A stretch of 64,000 nucleotides of DNA from an uncultured Rhodospirillaceae bacterium (GCA_937927415.1 CALBDS010000048.1:1-64000); one strand, 5' to 3'; positions 1-9,155 are shown, counted from the first letter of the stretch. Numbers and translations are program-made. Notes: generated from the sequence alone by a model not told the origin.

Positions 1-79
1 GTGGTTGCTTCGCAACGGATTTCGGGCCTTCGGCGCGAAATCCGGCCCTCACCCTGCCCTCTCCCCGGCGGGGAGAGGG
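1..79. repeat. Dispersed inverted-repeat element, copy A (cut by the window edge)
   Basis: This is the right half of a repeat seen complete at 14064-14260, 23328-23511 and 62347-62520. It contains the hairpin GTTGCTTCGCAAC, the arm ending in CCGGCCCTCACC, and the closing hairpin CCCTCTCCCC/GGGGAGAGGG. It is nearly identical to the right half of the 62 kb copy. It lies just beyond the 3' end of xerD. The left half would be outside the window. Confidence 0.85.
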
Positions 80-105
80 AAAATGGGCCCGTCATCGGGT
101 GCCCG

Positions 106-1131
106 TCACTCCGACCGCTTGCGCCGCGGGGCCGGGGGCGTGCGGGCCAGGGGATGGTGCTCTTCCACCACCTGCCGCAGCCGTTCGTTGGCGACGTGGG
201 TGTAGATCTGGGTGGTGGCGATGTCGGCGTGACCCAGCATCTTCTGCACCGCCCGCAGGTCGGCGCCGTGGTCCAGCAGGTGGGTGGCGAAGGCGTGGCG
301 CAGCACGTGGGGGCTGACCTTTTCATGGTCGATGCCCGCCATGATGGCCAGTTCCTTCAGAAGCTGGGCGAACCGCTGGCGGGTCAGGTGCCCGGCGTCG
401 GAACTGCGCGATGGAAACAGGAACGGTTCCTGCTTCGCCGTGCGCCCCGGCACCAGAAAGGCGCCGCGCAACGGCAGATAGGCGGCCAGTGCCGCCCGCG
501 CCGGGTCGGACAGCGGCACCAGCCGCTCCTTTCCCCCCTTGCCGCGCACCAGCAGCCCGCGCCCGTCGCGCAGGATGGCGGTCAGCGGCAGCCCCACCAG
601 TTCCGACACGCGCAGGCCCGAGGCGTAAAGCACCTCCAGCAGCGCCACCAGCCGCAGGCCGTCGGCCCCGCCGCGGCGCCGGGCGGTGTCGATCAGCCGC
701 TCCACCTCCGCCTCGCTCAGCACCTTCGGCAGCGGGCGGCCCTGGCGCGGGCTGTCGAGGGCGGACGCCGGGTCGTCGGCCCGCCGCCCCTCCGCCACCA
801 GAAAGCGGTAGAACTGGCGCAACGCCGACAGGCGGCGGGCCAGGGTGCGCGGGGCCGCGGGCGCCGGTCCATCCTCCCCCCCGCCGCCGTTGACCGCCAG
901 ATGGTCGAGATACCCGCGCAAGTCTTCGGTCCCGGCGGTGTCCAGGGTCACGCCCCGGCCCGCCAGCCAGTGCCCGGCGTCGATCAGGTCGCGGGCATAG
1001 GCCTCGCGGGTGTTGGCCGCCGCCCCGCGCTCGGCCACCAGCATGTCGAGGAAAGCGTCCACATGGGCGGGCAGGACCGGACCGGCCTTGCGCGGGCGGC
1101 CGCGGCGGGATCGGGTCGGCGGCACGGCCAT
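106..1131 (-). CDS. xerD: Tyrosine recombinase XerD
   Basis: Site-specific recombinase that, with XerC, resolves chromosome dimers at dif during division. The 341-residue protein has an N-terminal SAM-like core-binding domain (about residues 20-115) and a C-terminal catalytic domain. The full catalytic set is visible: R174 in SGLRVSEL, K198 in RGKGGKERL, H275 and R278 in SPHVLRHAFATH, H301 in LGHADI, and the nucleophile Y310 in TTQIYTHV. The basic N-terminal tail (RSRRGRPRK) makes it about 40 residues longer than enterobacterial XerD. It starts only 3 bp after the stop of the upstream 675-residue gene, so the two are probably cotranscribed. XerC is the main alternative, but the lone gene away from dapF-type neighbours and the sequence fit XerD better. 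Confidence 0.92.
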   Translation of the reverse strand: MAVPPTRSRRGRPRKAGPVLPAHVDAFLDMLVAERGAAANTREAYARDLIDAGHWLAGRGVTLDTAGTEDLRGYLDHLAVNGGGGEDGPAPAAPRTLARRLSALRQFYRFLVAEGRRADDPASALDSPRQGRPLPKVLSEAEVERLIDTARRRGGADGLRLVALLEVLYASGLRVSELVGLPLTAILRDGRGLLVRGKGGKERLVPLSDPARAALAAYLPLRGAFLVPGRTAKQEPFLFPSRSSDAGHLTRQRFAQLLKELAIMAGIDHEKVSPHVLRHAFATHLLDHGADLRAVQKMLGHADIATTQIYTHVANERLRQVVEEHHPLARTPPAPRRKRSE

Positions 1132-1134
1132 GGG

Positions 1135-3162
1135 TCAGCGCACCTGTGCCGCCAGGGCTTCGCGGGCCAGCGCCAGGGCGTCGGCCGACAGCCCCACCGC
1201 GTTCAGCGCCGACACCACCCGCGCCACCGCCGGCAAGGGCGCCATCGACGGGCCGCTGCGCCCAAGGATCTGCAAGGCCGCCAGCACCACCGCCCCCTGT
1301 TGCCGTTCCGCCACCGCCGCATCCAGCCGCTCGAACCCCTCCCCCGCCGCCGGCGGCGGGTCGGGCAGGCGGTTGCGGATCTCCGGCGCCACGTCGGCCC
1401 CGGCGGCGGCCAGCACGGCCACCACACCGGCGGCCCGCTCGGCCGCGGCCTCGTCCGCCCCCTTCAGCACCGCGTCCAGCCACGGGCCGCCCCAGCCGCG
1501 GGTGTCGATGGACGCCCCCATCACCGCCGCCAGCGGGCGCATGCGCGGCCCCGCCGTCCGTCCGGCCAGATCCAACCAGCGCCGCGCCGCGTCCTGCCGC
1601 CCCTGCGACAGGTACACCCGCACCGCCCCCGGTGCGATGGACGCGGAATCGGGGCCGGGGGTCACGGTGTCGAGCATGGTCGCCGTGACCGCCCCCACCG
1701 CCCCGGCCAGCATCGGCGGATCCAACTGGTTCAGCATCAGATTGACCATCGCCACCCGCCGGTTGCCGGCCATGGCGCCCATCAGCCCCTGCCCCACCAG
1801 CGCGCGCATGCGGGGGGTGCGTTCCTTGCGCGCCACCGTCTCCAGCCGGGCCATCTCCTCGGCCGGGGCGGGCACGGCGGCGTAGGCGTCGGACAGGGCC
1901 TTGGCGTCGAGATAGCCGGACTGGGCCGCCCGCTCCGCCGCGGTGACGCGCAGCAGCGGGTCGGTGGCGCCGTTGCGCGCGGCCACCGCCAGCCGCGCCG
2001 GCCCCAGGGTCTTCAGGGTTTCAACGGGCACCGGCACGTTCAGCGCCCCCATCATCGCCAGCGTGATGACCGGCGGATCGTGGGGTGCTACCGTCAGCAC
2101 CGGCGGGGCGGCGCCGGAACGGGGGGCGGCGCCCGAGTCGCCCCCTGAGTCGCTCCCCTCGCCCGGCGGGGCGGCGGCGGGCATTCCCGCCACCATGGCT
2201 TCGGCCAACCGCAGGCCCAGCGTGTCGCTGCCGCCCTTATCCTGCAGCATGGACAGCGCCAACTCCGCCCCCGCCCGGTCGCCGGACAGGGAACGGCAAT
2301 AAACCTCCACCCGGCGCCAATAGACGGTTCGGAAGCCCTTCGCCAGATCCAGCGCCCCGGCGCAGTCGGGCTTTCCGGCGACGAAACCGGCGTCCACCAC
2401 GGCGCGGGCCGTGGCCTCGTCCGTCAGCACGCCGGGGATGCGGTCGGCCAGGGCGCGGGCGGCGTCGGGATCCCCCAATGCCGCCAGGGTTTCCACCCGC
2501 ACGGCGCCGAACCGGCGGGCGGGCATCATTTCTCCCTCCGGCACCGCGGGGGGGATGGCCTCGGCCAGCAGCAGGCGGCGGAACAGGCCGCGCACCGCCA
2601 GCGACGGGCCGCCCACCGGCACGCGCGCCAGGTGCGCCATCGCCTCGCCGCGCGACAGGCCGGACCACAGGGCGGCGGTCATGCCGCCCTCGCCCGGCGG
2701 GATCAGCCCCAGCCCATCGGGTTCGGGCGCCCCCAGCGGGGCGGCGGACACCGCCCCCGGCCGGATGAAGGCGGCCCCCGGCGGGGCGGTGGGGTAGAGA
2801 TCGGAAATCGGTTCGTCCACCCGCGGCGGGATGGGATCGTCGGACAGCCGCGGCGCGGGCGCCGTCGGGCGCAGCAACGGCGGGGCCGGGTCGGGCGGCG
2901 GGGCGGACGAGGGTGCCGGAGAGGCCGGCGGAGAGGACTCGGGGGCGGGGGAGATGGAAACCGGCGGTTCGGGGGCGGGAACCACGGGGGACGGCACGAT
3001 GACCGACGGCACACCGGGCGTCAGCCGGATCGGGCCGTCGGCGCCCCAGGCGGACGCGCCGCCGGCCAGAACGGCCCCGGCCCACACCGCTCCCCGAAGG
3101 GCGGCCCCCCGAAGGACGGCCCCCGGCCGGGCAAGGACCGGATCAGCGGGGGAAACGGTCAT
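1135..3162 (-). CDS. Exported Pro/Ala-rich hypothetical protein
   Basis: Function unknown. The 675-residue product begins with a signal-peptide-like stretch (RGAVWAGAVLAGGASAWGA, about residues 24-42), then a low-complexity segment very rich in Pro, Ser, Ala and Glu up to about residue 120. The rest is Ala/Leu/Arg-rich and probably helical, with repeat-like segments resembling TPR or other solenoid folds, though I cannot assign a family. It is likely periplasmic or envelope-associated. It lies between a 46-residue membrane protein, whose 3' end overlaps its start by 20 bp, and xerD. The overlap suggests translational coupling across the three-gene unit. Related proteins sit beside xerD and aroK in other Rhodospirillales as far as I recall; that context is recollection, not shown here. 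Confidence 0.7.
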   Translation of the reverse strand: MTVSPADPVLARPGAVLRGAALRGAVWAGAVLAGGASAWGADGPIRLTPGVPSVIVPSPVVPAPEPPVSISPAPESSPPASPAPSSAPPPDPAPPLLRPTAPAPRLSDDPIPPRVDEPISDLYPTAPPGAAFIRPGAVSAAPLGAPEPDGLGLIPPGEGGMTAALWSGLSRGEAMAHLARVPVGGPSLAVRGLFRRLLLAEAIPPAVPEGEMMPARRFGAVRVETLAALGDPDAARALADRIPGVLTDEATARAVVDAGFVAGKPDCAGALDLAKGFRTVYWRRVEVYCRSLSGDRAGAELALSMLQDKGGSDTLGLRLAEAMVAGMPAAAPPGEGSDSGGDSGAAPRSGAAPPVLTVAPHDPPVITLAMMGALNVPVPVETLKTLGPARLAVAARNGATDPLLRVTAAERAAQSGYLDAKALSDAYAAVPAPAEEMARLETVARKERTPRMRALVGQGLMGAMAGNRRVAMVNLMLNQLDPPMLAGAVGAVTATMLDTVTPGPDSASIAPGAVRVYLSQGRQDAARRWLDLAGRTAGPRMRPLAAVMGASIDTRGWGGPWLDAVLKGADEAAAERAAGVVAVLAAAGADVAPEIRNRLPDPPPAAGEGFERLDAAVAERQQGAVVLAALQILGRSGPSMAPLPAVARVVSALNAVGLSADALALAREALAAQVR

Positions 3163-3283
3163 CCGGCAGGACCTTTTCCACCGTCTTGGACGGCGCCGGC
3201 AGATCCCACGCCGCCAGAACGGCCATGCCGCCCCCCAGGACCAGCAGGATGAGAACGATCAGAACGGAAAGAACCCGGTTCAT
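3143..3283 (-). CDS. Small single-pass membrane protein (46 aa)
   Basis: A 46-codon ORF from ATG at 3283 to TGA at 3143. The product starts MNRVLSVLIVLILLVLGGGM, one strong N-terminal transmembrane helix, followed by a short polar tail ending in DDRFPR. No database family is recognised. Its end overlaps the start of the 675-residue exported protein by 20 bp in another frame, and it faces aroK across a divergent gap of about 250 bp. The hydrophobic helix, the GC3-rich codons and the tight overlap argue that it is a real gene. No strong ribosome-binding site is visible. It may be a membrane anchor or a small regulator of the envelope protein downstream. Confidence 0.6.
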   Translation of the reverse strand: MNRVLSVLIVLILLVLGGGMAVLAAWDLPAPSKTVEKVLPDDRFPR

Positions 3284-3537
3284 GGCGCGCACAATCACTC
3301 GTGATAAGGGAGATGAGGGCGGGAGATGACGAAAGGATTACGGCAGGAATTGGGACAAGCCGCGGATTCATGCTAAGACACCCTCGTGTCCCAGCCGCTC
3401 ATCCGGCCACTCCGACCGCCCGGACGGCGCCGCGCAGTCTAGCTGACGCCGGAGCCGCAACGCAACAAGGCCGGCGGATGCGACTCGGGGACTGGAGAGA
3501 ACCGCCTGTCCGTGCCCACTCAGGAGTTGCGAGTTTC

Positions 3538-4122
3538 ATGTCCGCCCCGTCTGCGTCACCGGCCCCCGCCGCCATCGCTCCGCCGCCCTTCCTGCCGAAG
3601 CGGACGGTGGTTCTGGTCGGTCTGATGGGGGCCGGCAAAAGCGCCATCGGCCGCCGGCTGGCCCACCGGCTGGGCCTGCCCTTCATCGACGCCGACACCG
3701 AGATTGAGGCCGCCGCCGGCTGCACCATCGACGAGATCTTCGCCCGCGACGGCGAGGCCGCGTTCCGCGCCGCCGAACGGCGGATCATCGCCCGGCTGCT
3801 GACCGAACGCCCGCTGCACATCCTGGCCACCGGCGGCGGCGCCTTCATGGACCCGGAAACCCGCGCCCTGATCCGCGACAAGGGGCTGTCGGTGTGGCTG
3901 AAGGCCGACCTGGACATCCTGCTGGCCCGCACCGCCCGGCGCAGCCACCGGCCCCTGCTGAAGAACGGCGACCCGCGCGCCATCCTCCAGCGGCTGATCG
4001 ACGTGCGCTATCCCGTCTATGCCGAAGCCGACCTGACGGTCATCAGCGACGATCATCCCCCCGAATACACGGTGGACCGGGTGATGGAAGCCATCGCCCC
4101 CCATTCCGTTGCGACCCTGTGA
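3538..4122 (+). CDS. aroK: Shikimate kinase
   Basis: Phosphorylates shikimate to shikimate 3-phosphate with ATP, the fifth step of the chorismate pathway, in the cytoplasm. The 194-residue protein has the P-loop GLMGAGKS at residues 28-35, the shikimate-binding segment FIDADTEIE, and the conserved ATGGGAF with R in the following helices. The LID-region RRSHRPLL follows. The reading frame stays open upstream to 3301, but that extension looks non-coding. ATG 3538 is preceded by AGGAG at 3522-3526 and gives the usual family length. aroB starts 14 bp downstream, so the two form the conserved aroK-aroB operon. No frameshift or missing key residue was seen. Confidence 0.95.
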   Translation: MSAPSASPAPAAIAPPPFLPKRTVVLVGLMGAGKSAIGRRLAHRLGLPFIDADTEIEAAAGCTIDEIFARDGEAAFRAAERRIIARLLTERPLHILATGGGAFMDPETRALIRDKGLSVWLKADLDILLARTARRSHRPLLKNGDPRAILQRLIDVRYPVYAEADLTVISDDHPPEYTVDRVMEAIAPHSVATL

Positions 4123-4136
4123 AGGATCACGTTCCC

Positions 4137-5249
4137 ATGACCGACACCGTGCGCGTCGCGCTTGGCCCGCGCAGCTACGACATTCTGGTGGGCGACGGGC
4201 TGCTGGCCGAGGCCGGCGCCCGCATCGCCGCCGTCACCGGCGGGCGGGCGCCCATCGTCGTCACCGATTCGGAGGTGGCGCCGCGCCATCTGCCGGCCCT
4301 GACCGCCTCGCTGGAGCGGGCCGGCATCGCGGCGGGGGAGCCGATCATCCTGCCCGCCGGGGAAAAGACCAAGGATTTCGCCCATCTGGCCGATCTGATG
4401 GACGCCATCCTCGGCCGCGGCATCGAACGCTCGGCCACGCTGGTGGCGCTGGGCGGCGGGGTGGTGGGCGACATCACCGGCTTTGCCGCCTCCATCGCCC
4501 TGCGCGGCATCGACTTCGTGCAGATCCCCACCACCCTGCTGGCCCAGGTGGACAGCTCGGTCGGCGGCAAGACCGGCATCAACACCCGCCAGGGCAAGAA
4601 TCTGGTGGGCAGCTTCCACCAGCCCAAGCTGGTCATCGCCGACACCGCCACCCTGAACACCCTGCCCCAGCGCCACGTGCTGGCCGGATACGCCGAGGTG
4701 GCGAAGTACGGGCTGATCCGCCTGCCCGCTTTCTTCGCGTGGCTGGAGGAGAACGGCGCCAAGGTGGTGGACGGCGACAGCGCCGCCCGCCGCCACGCCG
4801 TCACCGTGAGCTGCCAGGCCAAGGCCGACATCGTGGGTGCGGACGAACGGGAAAGCGGCGACCGGGCGCTTTTGAACCTGGGCCACACCTTCGGCCACGC
4901 GCTGGAAGCGGCCACCGGCTTCAGCGACACCCTGCTGCACGGGGAGGCGGTGTCCATCGGCATGGTCATGGCCTTCGACCTGTCGGTGCGGCTGGGGCTG
5001 TGCCCGGCCACCGACGCCGCGCGGGCGCGGGCGCACCTGCACGCGGTCGGCCTGCCGGTCAGCCCCGCCGACATCCCCGGCGTCGCCTGGGACGTGGACG
5101 AGCTGATCGGCCACATGGCCAAGGACAAAAAGGTGAAGGACGGGCGCATCACCTTTGTTCTGGCGCGCGCCTTGGGCGACGCCTTCACCCTGCGCAATGT
5201 GGACGGGGATCAGGTGCGCGCATTGCTGGTCGATTCCCTGAAGGGCTGA
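4137..5249 (+). CDS. aroB: 3-dehydroquinate synthase
   Basis: Converts DAHP to 3-dehydroquinate, the second step of the shikimate pathway, using NAD and a divalent metal. The 370-residue protein has the NAD-binding ALGGGVVGDITGFAAS, the PTTLLAQVDSSVGGKTGIN segment, the metal-ligand region LNLGHTFGHALE, and LLHGEAVSIGM. All are typical of AroB. ATG 4137 has the ribosome-binding site GAAGGA at 4121-4126, overlapping the end of aroK. Length matches the family. Together with aroK it supplies two consecutive-pathway enzymes from one transcript. Confidence 0.96.
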   Translation: MTDTVRVALGPRSYDILVGDGLLAEAGARIAAVTGGRAPIVVTDSEVAPRHLPALTASLERAGIAAGEPIILPAGEKTKDFAHLADLMDAILGRGIERSATLVALGGGVVGDITGFAASIALRGIDFVQIPTTLLAQVDSSVGGKTGINTRQGKNLVGSFHQPKLVIADTATLNTLPQRHVLAGYAEVAKYGLIRLPAFFAWLEENGAKVVDGDSAARRHAVTVSCQAKADIVGADERESGDRALLNLGHTFGHALEAATGFSDTLLHGEAVSIGMVMAFDLSVRLGLCPATDAARARAHLHAVGLPVSPADIPGVAWDVDELIGHMAKDKKVKDGRITFVLARALGDAFTLRNVDGDQVRALLVDSLKG

Positions 5250-5377
5250 ATCCTCCCGGTTGAAAAAACGCGATTCCCGACTTGTGCGCTTGGGCATGGC
5301 ACCGCACAATGTGGCGGCGACGGATCGGCCCGTCCGGTCCGTCGCCCCTTTTGGCGACACCCCTGCGGAGGACGACG

Positions 5378-5839
5378 ATGCCCACGCGCAAGCTGATCCC
5401 CGGCGTGATTTCCGGTCAGACCCTGACGTGCCTGCCCCCGACCGCCACCGTCCGCGACGCCGTGCAGATCATGGCGGAGCGGCGGATTTCCGCCGTCCTG
5501 GTCACCGAGGACGCCCGCCTGTCCGGCATCTTCACCGAACGCGATCTGGCGGTGAAGGTGGTGGCCGCCGGCCTTGACCCCGCCGCCACGCCGCTGTCGG
5601 CGGTGATGACCGGTACCCCCGACACCCTGCCCCCCGACGCCACCGCCATCCAGGCGCTGGATCTGATGGAAAGCCGGCGCTACCGCCACCTGCCGGTGGT
5701 GGCGGCGGACGGCACGGTCGCCGGCATCGTGTCCATCCGCGACCTGTTCGCCATCATCCGCGCCCATCTGGAAGACGAGATCAAGGACCGCGAGGCCTTT
5801 ATCTTCGGATCGCATTATTCGGTCGAGGCCCGCTCCTGA
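5378..5839 (+). CDS. Tandem CBS-domain protein
   Basis: A 153-residue protein made of two CBS motifs (about residues 10-65 and 75-135), which together form one Bateman module. Such modules bind adenine nucleotides or similar ligands and act as energy or redox sensors. The segments AVLVTEDARLSGIFTERDL and LPVVAADGTVAGIVSIRDL are the two typical CBS C-terminal strands. No catalytic domain is attached. ATG 5378 follows GGAGG at 5367-5371. The frame continues upstream but without a ribosome-binding site. It lies 129 bp after aroB and may have its own promoter. The ligand and partner are unknown. Confidence 0.88.
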   Translation: MPTRKLIPGVISGQTLTCLPPTATVRDAVQIMAERRISAVLVTEDARLSGIFTERDLAVKVVAAGLDPAATPLSAVMTGTPDTLPPDATAIQALDLMESRRYRHLPVVAADGTVAGIVSIRDLFAIIRAHLEDEIKDREAFIFGSHYSVEARS

Positions 5840-5957
5840 CCGCTGCCGGCCCCAACCATGGGTCCTGCATACCAACCGTGCGGCGGGGCCGGGTTGACCG
5901 GCTCCGTTACGGGTCTATATACGGCCGCGCATATCTCGCATTTGCGAAGGTCCTGCC

Positions 5958-6584
5958 ATGCCGTTGCCGCCTCCCGCCGCCCGCACCCATATCCACACCC
6001 GCACCGTGCGCCTGGACGGCTACCGCCGCGCCGATGGGCTGTGGGACATCGAAGGCCATTTGACGGATGTGAAGTCTTATGGCTTCGATACCGAACAGCG
6101 GGGCCACATCGTGCCGGGCGACCCCATCCATGATCTGTGGATCCGGGTGACCATCGACGACAAATTCACCATCCATGCGGTGGACGCGGCGACGGTCAAG
6201 GCGCCTTTCACCACCTGCGGCGGCATCCTGCCCAATTTCCAGCGGCTGGTCGGGCTGACCATCGGGCGGGGCTGGACCCGCGCCGTCAAGGAACGGGTCG
6301 GCGGCACCGAGGGCTGCACCCATCTGGCCGAGATCATGGGGCCGATCGCAACCACCGCTTTTCAGACCATCTATCCGCTGCTGGCCCGTGAAAAGGCCGA
6401 ACGCGCCAAGGCCGAGGGGCGCGAGGTGCGTTACAAGGGCCGCCCGCCGCTTCTGGACATGTGCCACATGTTCCGCAGCGACGGCGATCTGGTCCGGCGC
6501 CATTGGCCCGACCATTACACCGGCGGCGTTCAGGCCGATCTGTCGGACGGCCGACCGGAGCCGAAGCAGGCTGCCGCCGAATAA
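5958..6584 (+). CDS. DUF2889 family protein
   Basis: A 208-residue cytoplasmic protein of the DUF2889 family, whose biochemical role is not established. Visible family features are the N-terminal IHTRTVRLDGYRRADGLW segment, where the domain is said to describe conversion of a colour or lipid-like ligand is not proven, the EGCTHLAEI stretch with conserved Cys and His, and the C-terminal CHMFRSDG. There is no signal peptide or membrane segment. The gene is monocistronic by spacing: 118 bp after the CBS gene and 253 bp before the MCP gene. The family call rests on recognition of these motifs; function remains open. Confidence 0.75.
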   Translation: MPLPPPAARTHIHTRTVRLDGYRRADGLWDIEGHLTDVKSYGFDTEQRGHIVPGDPIHDLWIRVTIDDKFTIHAVDAATVKAPFTTCGGILPNFQRLVGLTIGRGWTRAVKERVGGTEGCTHLAEIMGPIATTAFQTIYPLLAREKAERAKAEGREVRYKGRPPLLDMCHMFRSDGDLVRRHWPDHYTGGVQADLSDGRPEPKQAAAE

Positions 6585-6837
6585 AATTCGAGGTTTGTTG
6601 AGACTTATAAAGATTTGTCGATAAGCCACCCAGACAATAATAGAGACTCTACCCCAATGCAAAGATAACGATTCTCAGCATAGGGTGGCCGCACAGAAAA
6701 AACTAAAAATTTTGTGCGCATATGTTTGGACCTGCTTTTGGCAACTCTTCACTGTTTTTTTGCCACATACCTCAGTATGCGCTTGATTGGTATTATTATA
6801 CCCCTATCATGAATGGACACTGGGATAGGGGCAGGCC
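6585..6837. other. AT-rich intergenic region upstream of an MCP gene
   Basis: This gap is markedly more AT-rich than its surroundings. It contains runs such as AAAAAACTAAAAATTTT and TGGTATTATTATACCC and presumably holds the promoter of the downstream chemoreceptor gene. I see no ORF and no sigma-70 pair with correct spacing that I would defend. Confidence 0.5.
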
Positions 6838-8517
6838 ATGTCAAACCTTAAGTTGATTATCAAGATATCCATCGTCCTGGCCGTGATGGCCATCCTGACG
6901 GTGGTGACCAACCTGTTTGCGCTGGGGCAGATGGGGCATATCAACCAGGAGTATTCGACGCTCATCGATCAGGACGCCGCGGCGCTGATCTACTCCTCCG
7001 CCGCCAACCGCAACCTCGTGGGGATCGGGCGCAACACCTACAAGCTGATCGCACAGGATGAAGAGCCGCGGATACGGCAAGCCATCGAGACTGCTGAGAA
7101 AAATTTGGCCGATCTGAAAAAGTATCTGGCCACCGCACGGGAAGCCTCTCCCCGGTGGGCCAGCGACATTGCCCGTCTCGAACAGCAGATCCCCGGGGTT
7201 ATGGCCGCGTTCGAGGACATCAAGCCGCTGGCGCTGAAGAACCAGAACGACCAGTCGATGCTGATCCTGAACAGCCGCTTCGATCCCAAGCTGGATCAAC
7301 TGCGCGATGACCTGACCGACCTTAGCCTGCGCATCAAGAAAGCCATGGATGCCGGTGCGGCGAACGCCACGGCCACGTACGACTCGGCCTATTCCACCAC
7401 GCTGGCGGTGTCGCTGGGCGGGCTGGCGGTGATCGGCGGCCTTGCTTTGTGGATGATCGTCAGCGGTGTCACCCGGCCCATCGCCGGCATCACGGACGCC
7501 ATGCGCGCCGTGGCGGGCGGCCAGCTCGACACCGCGGTCCCCGGTCTGGGCCGCCGGGACGAGGTGGGGCTGCTGGCCGAAACCCTCAACACCTTCAAGG
7601 CCAACGCCCAGGAGAACCGCCGGCTCCAGGCCAACATGGCCGAACAGGAAAAGCGCGCGGCAGAGGAGCGGCGCCGGTCGCTGCACGCCCTGGCCGACCA
7701 GTTCGAGGCCAGCGTCAAGGGCGTGGTGACCCAGGTGGCCGCCGCCGCCACCGAGATGCAGTCCAACGCCCAGAGCCTGTCCGCCATCGCCCAGCAGAGC
7801 CAGAGCCAAGCCACCGCCGTCGCCGCATCGACCGAGGAAACCGCGGTCAACGTCCAGACCGTGGCCTCCTCGGCCGAAGAGATGACCTCGTCGATCAGCG
7901 AGATCACCCGGCAGGTCAACCAGTCGGCCGATATCGCCCGCCGCGCCGCCGGCACCGCCCAGGCCACCAACGCCAGCATCCAGACCCTGGCCGATCAGGC
8001 CAAGGCCATCGGCGATGTGGTGCAACTCATCAACAACATCGCCTCGCAAACCAACCTGCTGGCGCTCAACGCCACCATCGAAGCGGCACGGGCCGGGGAG
8101 GCCGGCAAGGGCTTCGCCGTGGTGGCGTCGGAGGTCAAGAGCCTGGCCAACCAGACCGCCAAGGCCACCGAGGACATCTCCCAGCGCATCACCGCCATTC
8201 AGCAGGCAACCGGCGGTGCTGTGGATGCCACCCTGGAGATCACCCGCACCATCGGCGAGATCAACGAGATCTCCACCGCCATCGCCGCCGCGGTGGAGGA
8301 GCAGGACGCCGCCACCCGCGAAATCGCCCGCAACGTCCAGCAGGCCGCCGTCGGCACCCAGGAAATCTCATCCAACATTCTGGGCGTGCAGCAGGCGGCC
8401 CAGAACACCGGTGCCTCCGCCGGCCATGTGCTTAATGCATCCGGCACCCTCACCGACCAGTCCCGCCGCCTCCAGGACGAGGTCGAACAATTCATCCGCA
8501 CCGTCCGCACCGCCTGA
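6838..8517 (+). CDS. Methyl-accepting chemotaxis protein, transmembrane
   Basis: A 559-residue chemoreceptor. TM1 is at about residues 4-28 and TM2 at about 185-207, with a periplasmic helical domain of about 155 residues between them that looks like a four-helix-bundle sensor. A HAMP domain (about 208-260) and a long coiled-coil signalling domain follow. The hairpin tip that contacts CheA/CheW reads INNIASQTNLLALNATIEAA. There is no C-terminal CheR/CheB tether pentapeptide; the end is QFIRTVRTA. The gene stands alone with its own AT-rich upstream region and is closed by a strong terminator. The ligand cannot be told from sequence. It would signal through a CheA such as the one encoded at 27 kb. 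Confidence 0.93.
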   Translation: MSNLKLIIKISIVLAVMAILTVVTNLFALGQMGHINQEYSTLIDQDAAALIYSSAANRNLVGIGRNTYKLIAQDEEPRIRQAIETAEKNLADLKKYLATAREASPRWASDIARLEQQIPGVMAAFEDIKPLALKNQNDQSMLILNSRFDPKLDQLRDDLTDLSLRIKKAMDAGAANATATYDSAYSTTLAVSLGGLAVIGGLALWMIVSGVTRPIAGITDAMRAVAGGQLDTAVPGLGRRDEVGLLAETLNTFKANAQENRRLQANMAEQEKRAAEERRRSLHALADQFEASVKGVVTQVAAAATEMQSNAQSLSAIAQQSQSQATAVAASTEETAVNVQTVASSAEEMTSSISEITRQVNQSADIARRAAGTAQATNASIQTLADQAKAIGDVVQLINNIASQTNLLALNATIEAARAGEAGKGFAVVASEVKSLANQTAKATEDISQRITAIQQATGGAVDATLEITRTIGEINEISTAIAAAVEEQDAATREIARNVQQAAVGTQEISSNILGVQQAAQNTGASAGHVLNASGTLTDQSRRLQDEVEQFIRTVRTA

Positions 8518-8539
8518 CAGCACAGACTTTGCCGCAGCA

Positions 8540-8575
8540 CGAAAAAGGGGAGCCGAAAACGGCTCCCCTTTTTCG
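8540..8575. terminator. Rho-independent terminator after the MCP gene (bidirectional)
   Basis: A perfect 16-bp inverted repeat, CGAAAAAGGGGAGCCG and its complement, with an AAAA loop. The GC core is followed by T5 on the plus strand and the symmetrical A5 gives T5 on the minus strand. It ends the MCP transcript and can also stop transcripts of the minus-strand gene downstream of 8649. Confidence 0.93.
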
Positions 8576-8648
8576 TGAACGGCTGGCGATGCGGACGGCG
8601 CAACGGGGCGGACGGAAGGCCCCCCATCGGAAGCGGAAACAGCCGGCG

Positions 8649-9155
8649 TCAGAGGTCGAGTGCTGCTCCGGCAAAATACCCCGCAGCCTTGCTGCCGGAC
8701 GATGGCGGATCGACGAACCCCGACGGTGCCGACAGCCGCGGCTCGCCACCCGGATTCGGGCCGCCGTCATCACGGCCGCCCGCCGGCAGGTCGAACGGCG
8801 TGCCGGCGAACGGATCACCCAACCCATGCCCGGCGCGCTGGTGCCCCTCGTCGGTGCAGGCCCGCCGGTAATAGGCGGCGATGAAAACGCGCACCGCCGA
8901 CGTCAGCGTCACTTCGGAATCGGAGCCGATGGACCCGCGGATTTCCTGCTGGCGTGTCAGACGGTCCTTGATAAGACCGCACAGGTCATGGATCGTCAGC
9001 CGTTCCCGCCGCGCGATATCCTCCAGCGCGTCCCACATGGACGGCTCCAGGCGCATGCTCGTACGGTGACTGCCGATCATAATGTTCTGGCTTTTCAGCC
9101 CGGCCACCCCCACGACGGGTTCGGAAGCCTTCTTCTTTGGCCCACGCTTCGCCAT
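8649..9155 (-). CDS. Ribbon-helix-helix domain protein
   Basis: A 168-residue protein starting MAKRGPKKK. The segment from about residue 26 to 95 has the pattern of the ribbon-helix-helix RHH_4 group: a short strand with HRTSMRLEP, then WDALEDIARRERLTIHDLCG and a second helix. The C-terminal 65 residues are Gly/Pro/Asp-rich and probably disordered. Proteins of this type bind DNA as dimers; the target is unknown. ATG 9155 was chosen because the upstream extension of the frame is compositionally unlike coding sequence. The gap to bolA (9156-9398) is locally AT-rich and likely contains its promoter. Confidence 0.78.
   Translation of the reverse strand: MAKRGPKKKASEPVVGVAGLKSQNIMIGSHRTSMRLEPSMWDALEDIARRERLTIHDLCGLIKDRLTRQQEIRGSIGSDSEVTLTSAVRVFIAAYYRRACTDEGHQRAGHGLGDPFAGTPFDLPAGGRDDGGPNPGGEPRLSAPSGFVDPPSSGSKAAGYFAGAALDL

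Noticed and set aside
1..2148. Long open frame antisense to xerD and the exported-protein gene
   Set aside because: Arg/Pro/His-rich low-complexity product from GC-rich DNA read on the wrong strand; xerD is the conserved gene.
3301..3537. N-terminal extension of shikimate kinase
   Set aside because: No ribosome-binding site, unlike the family; ATG 3538 with AGGAG fits better.
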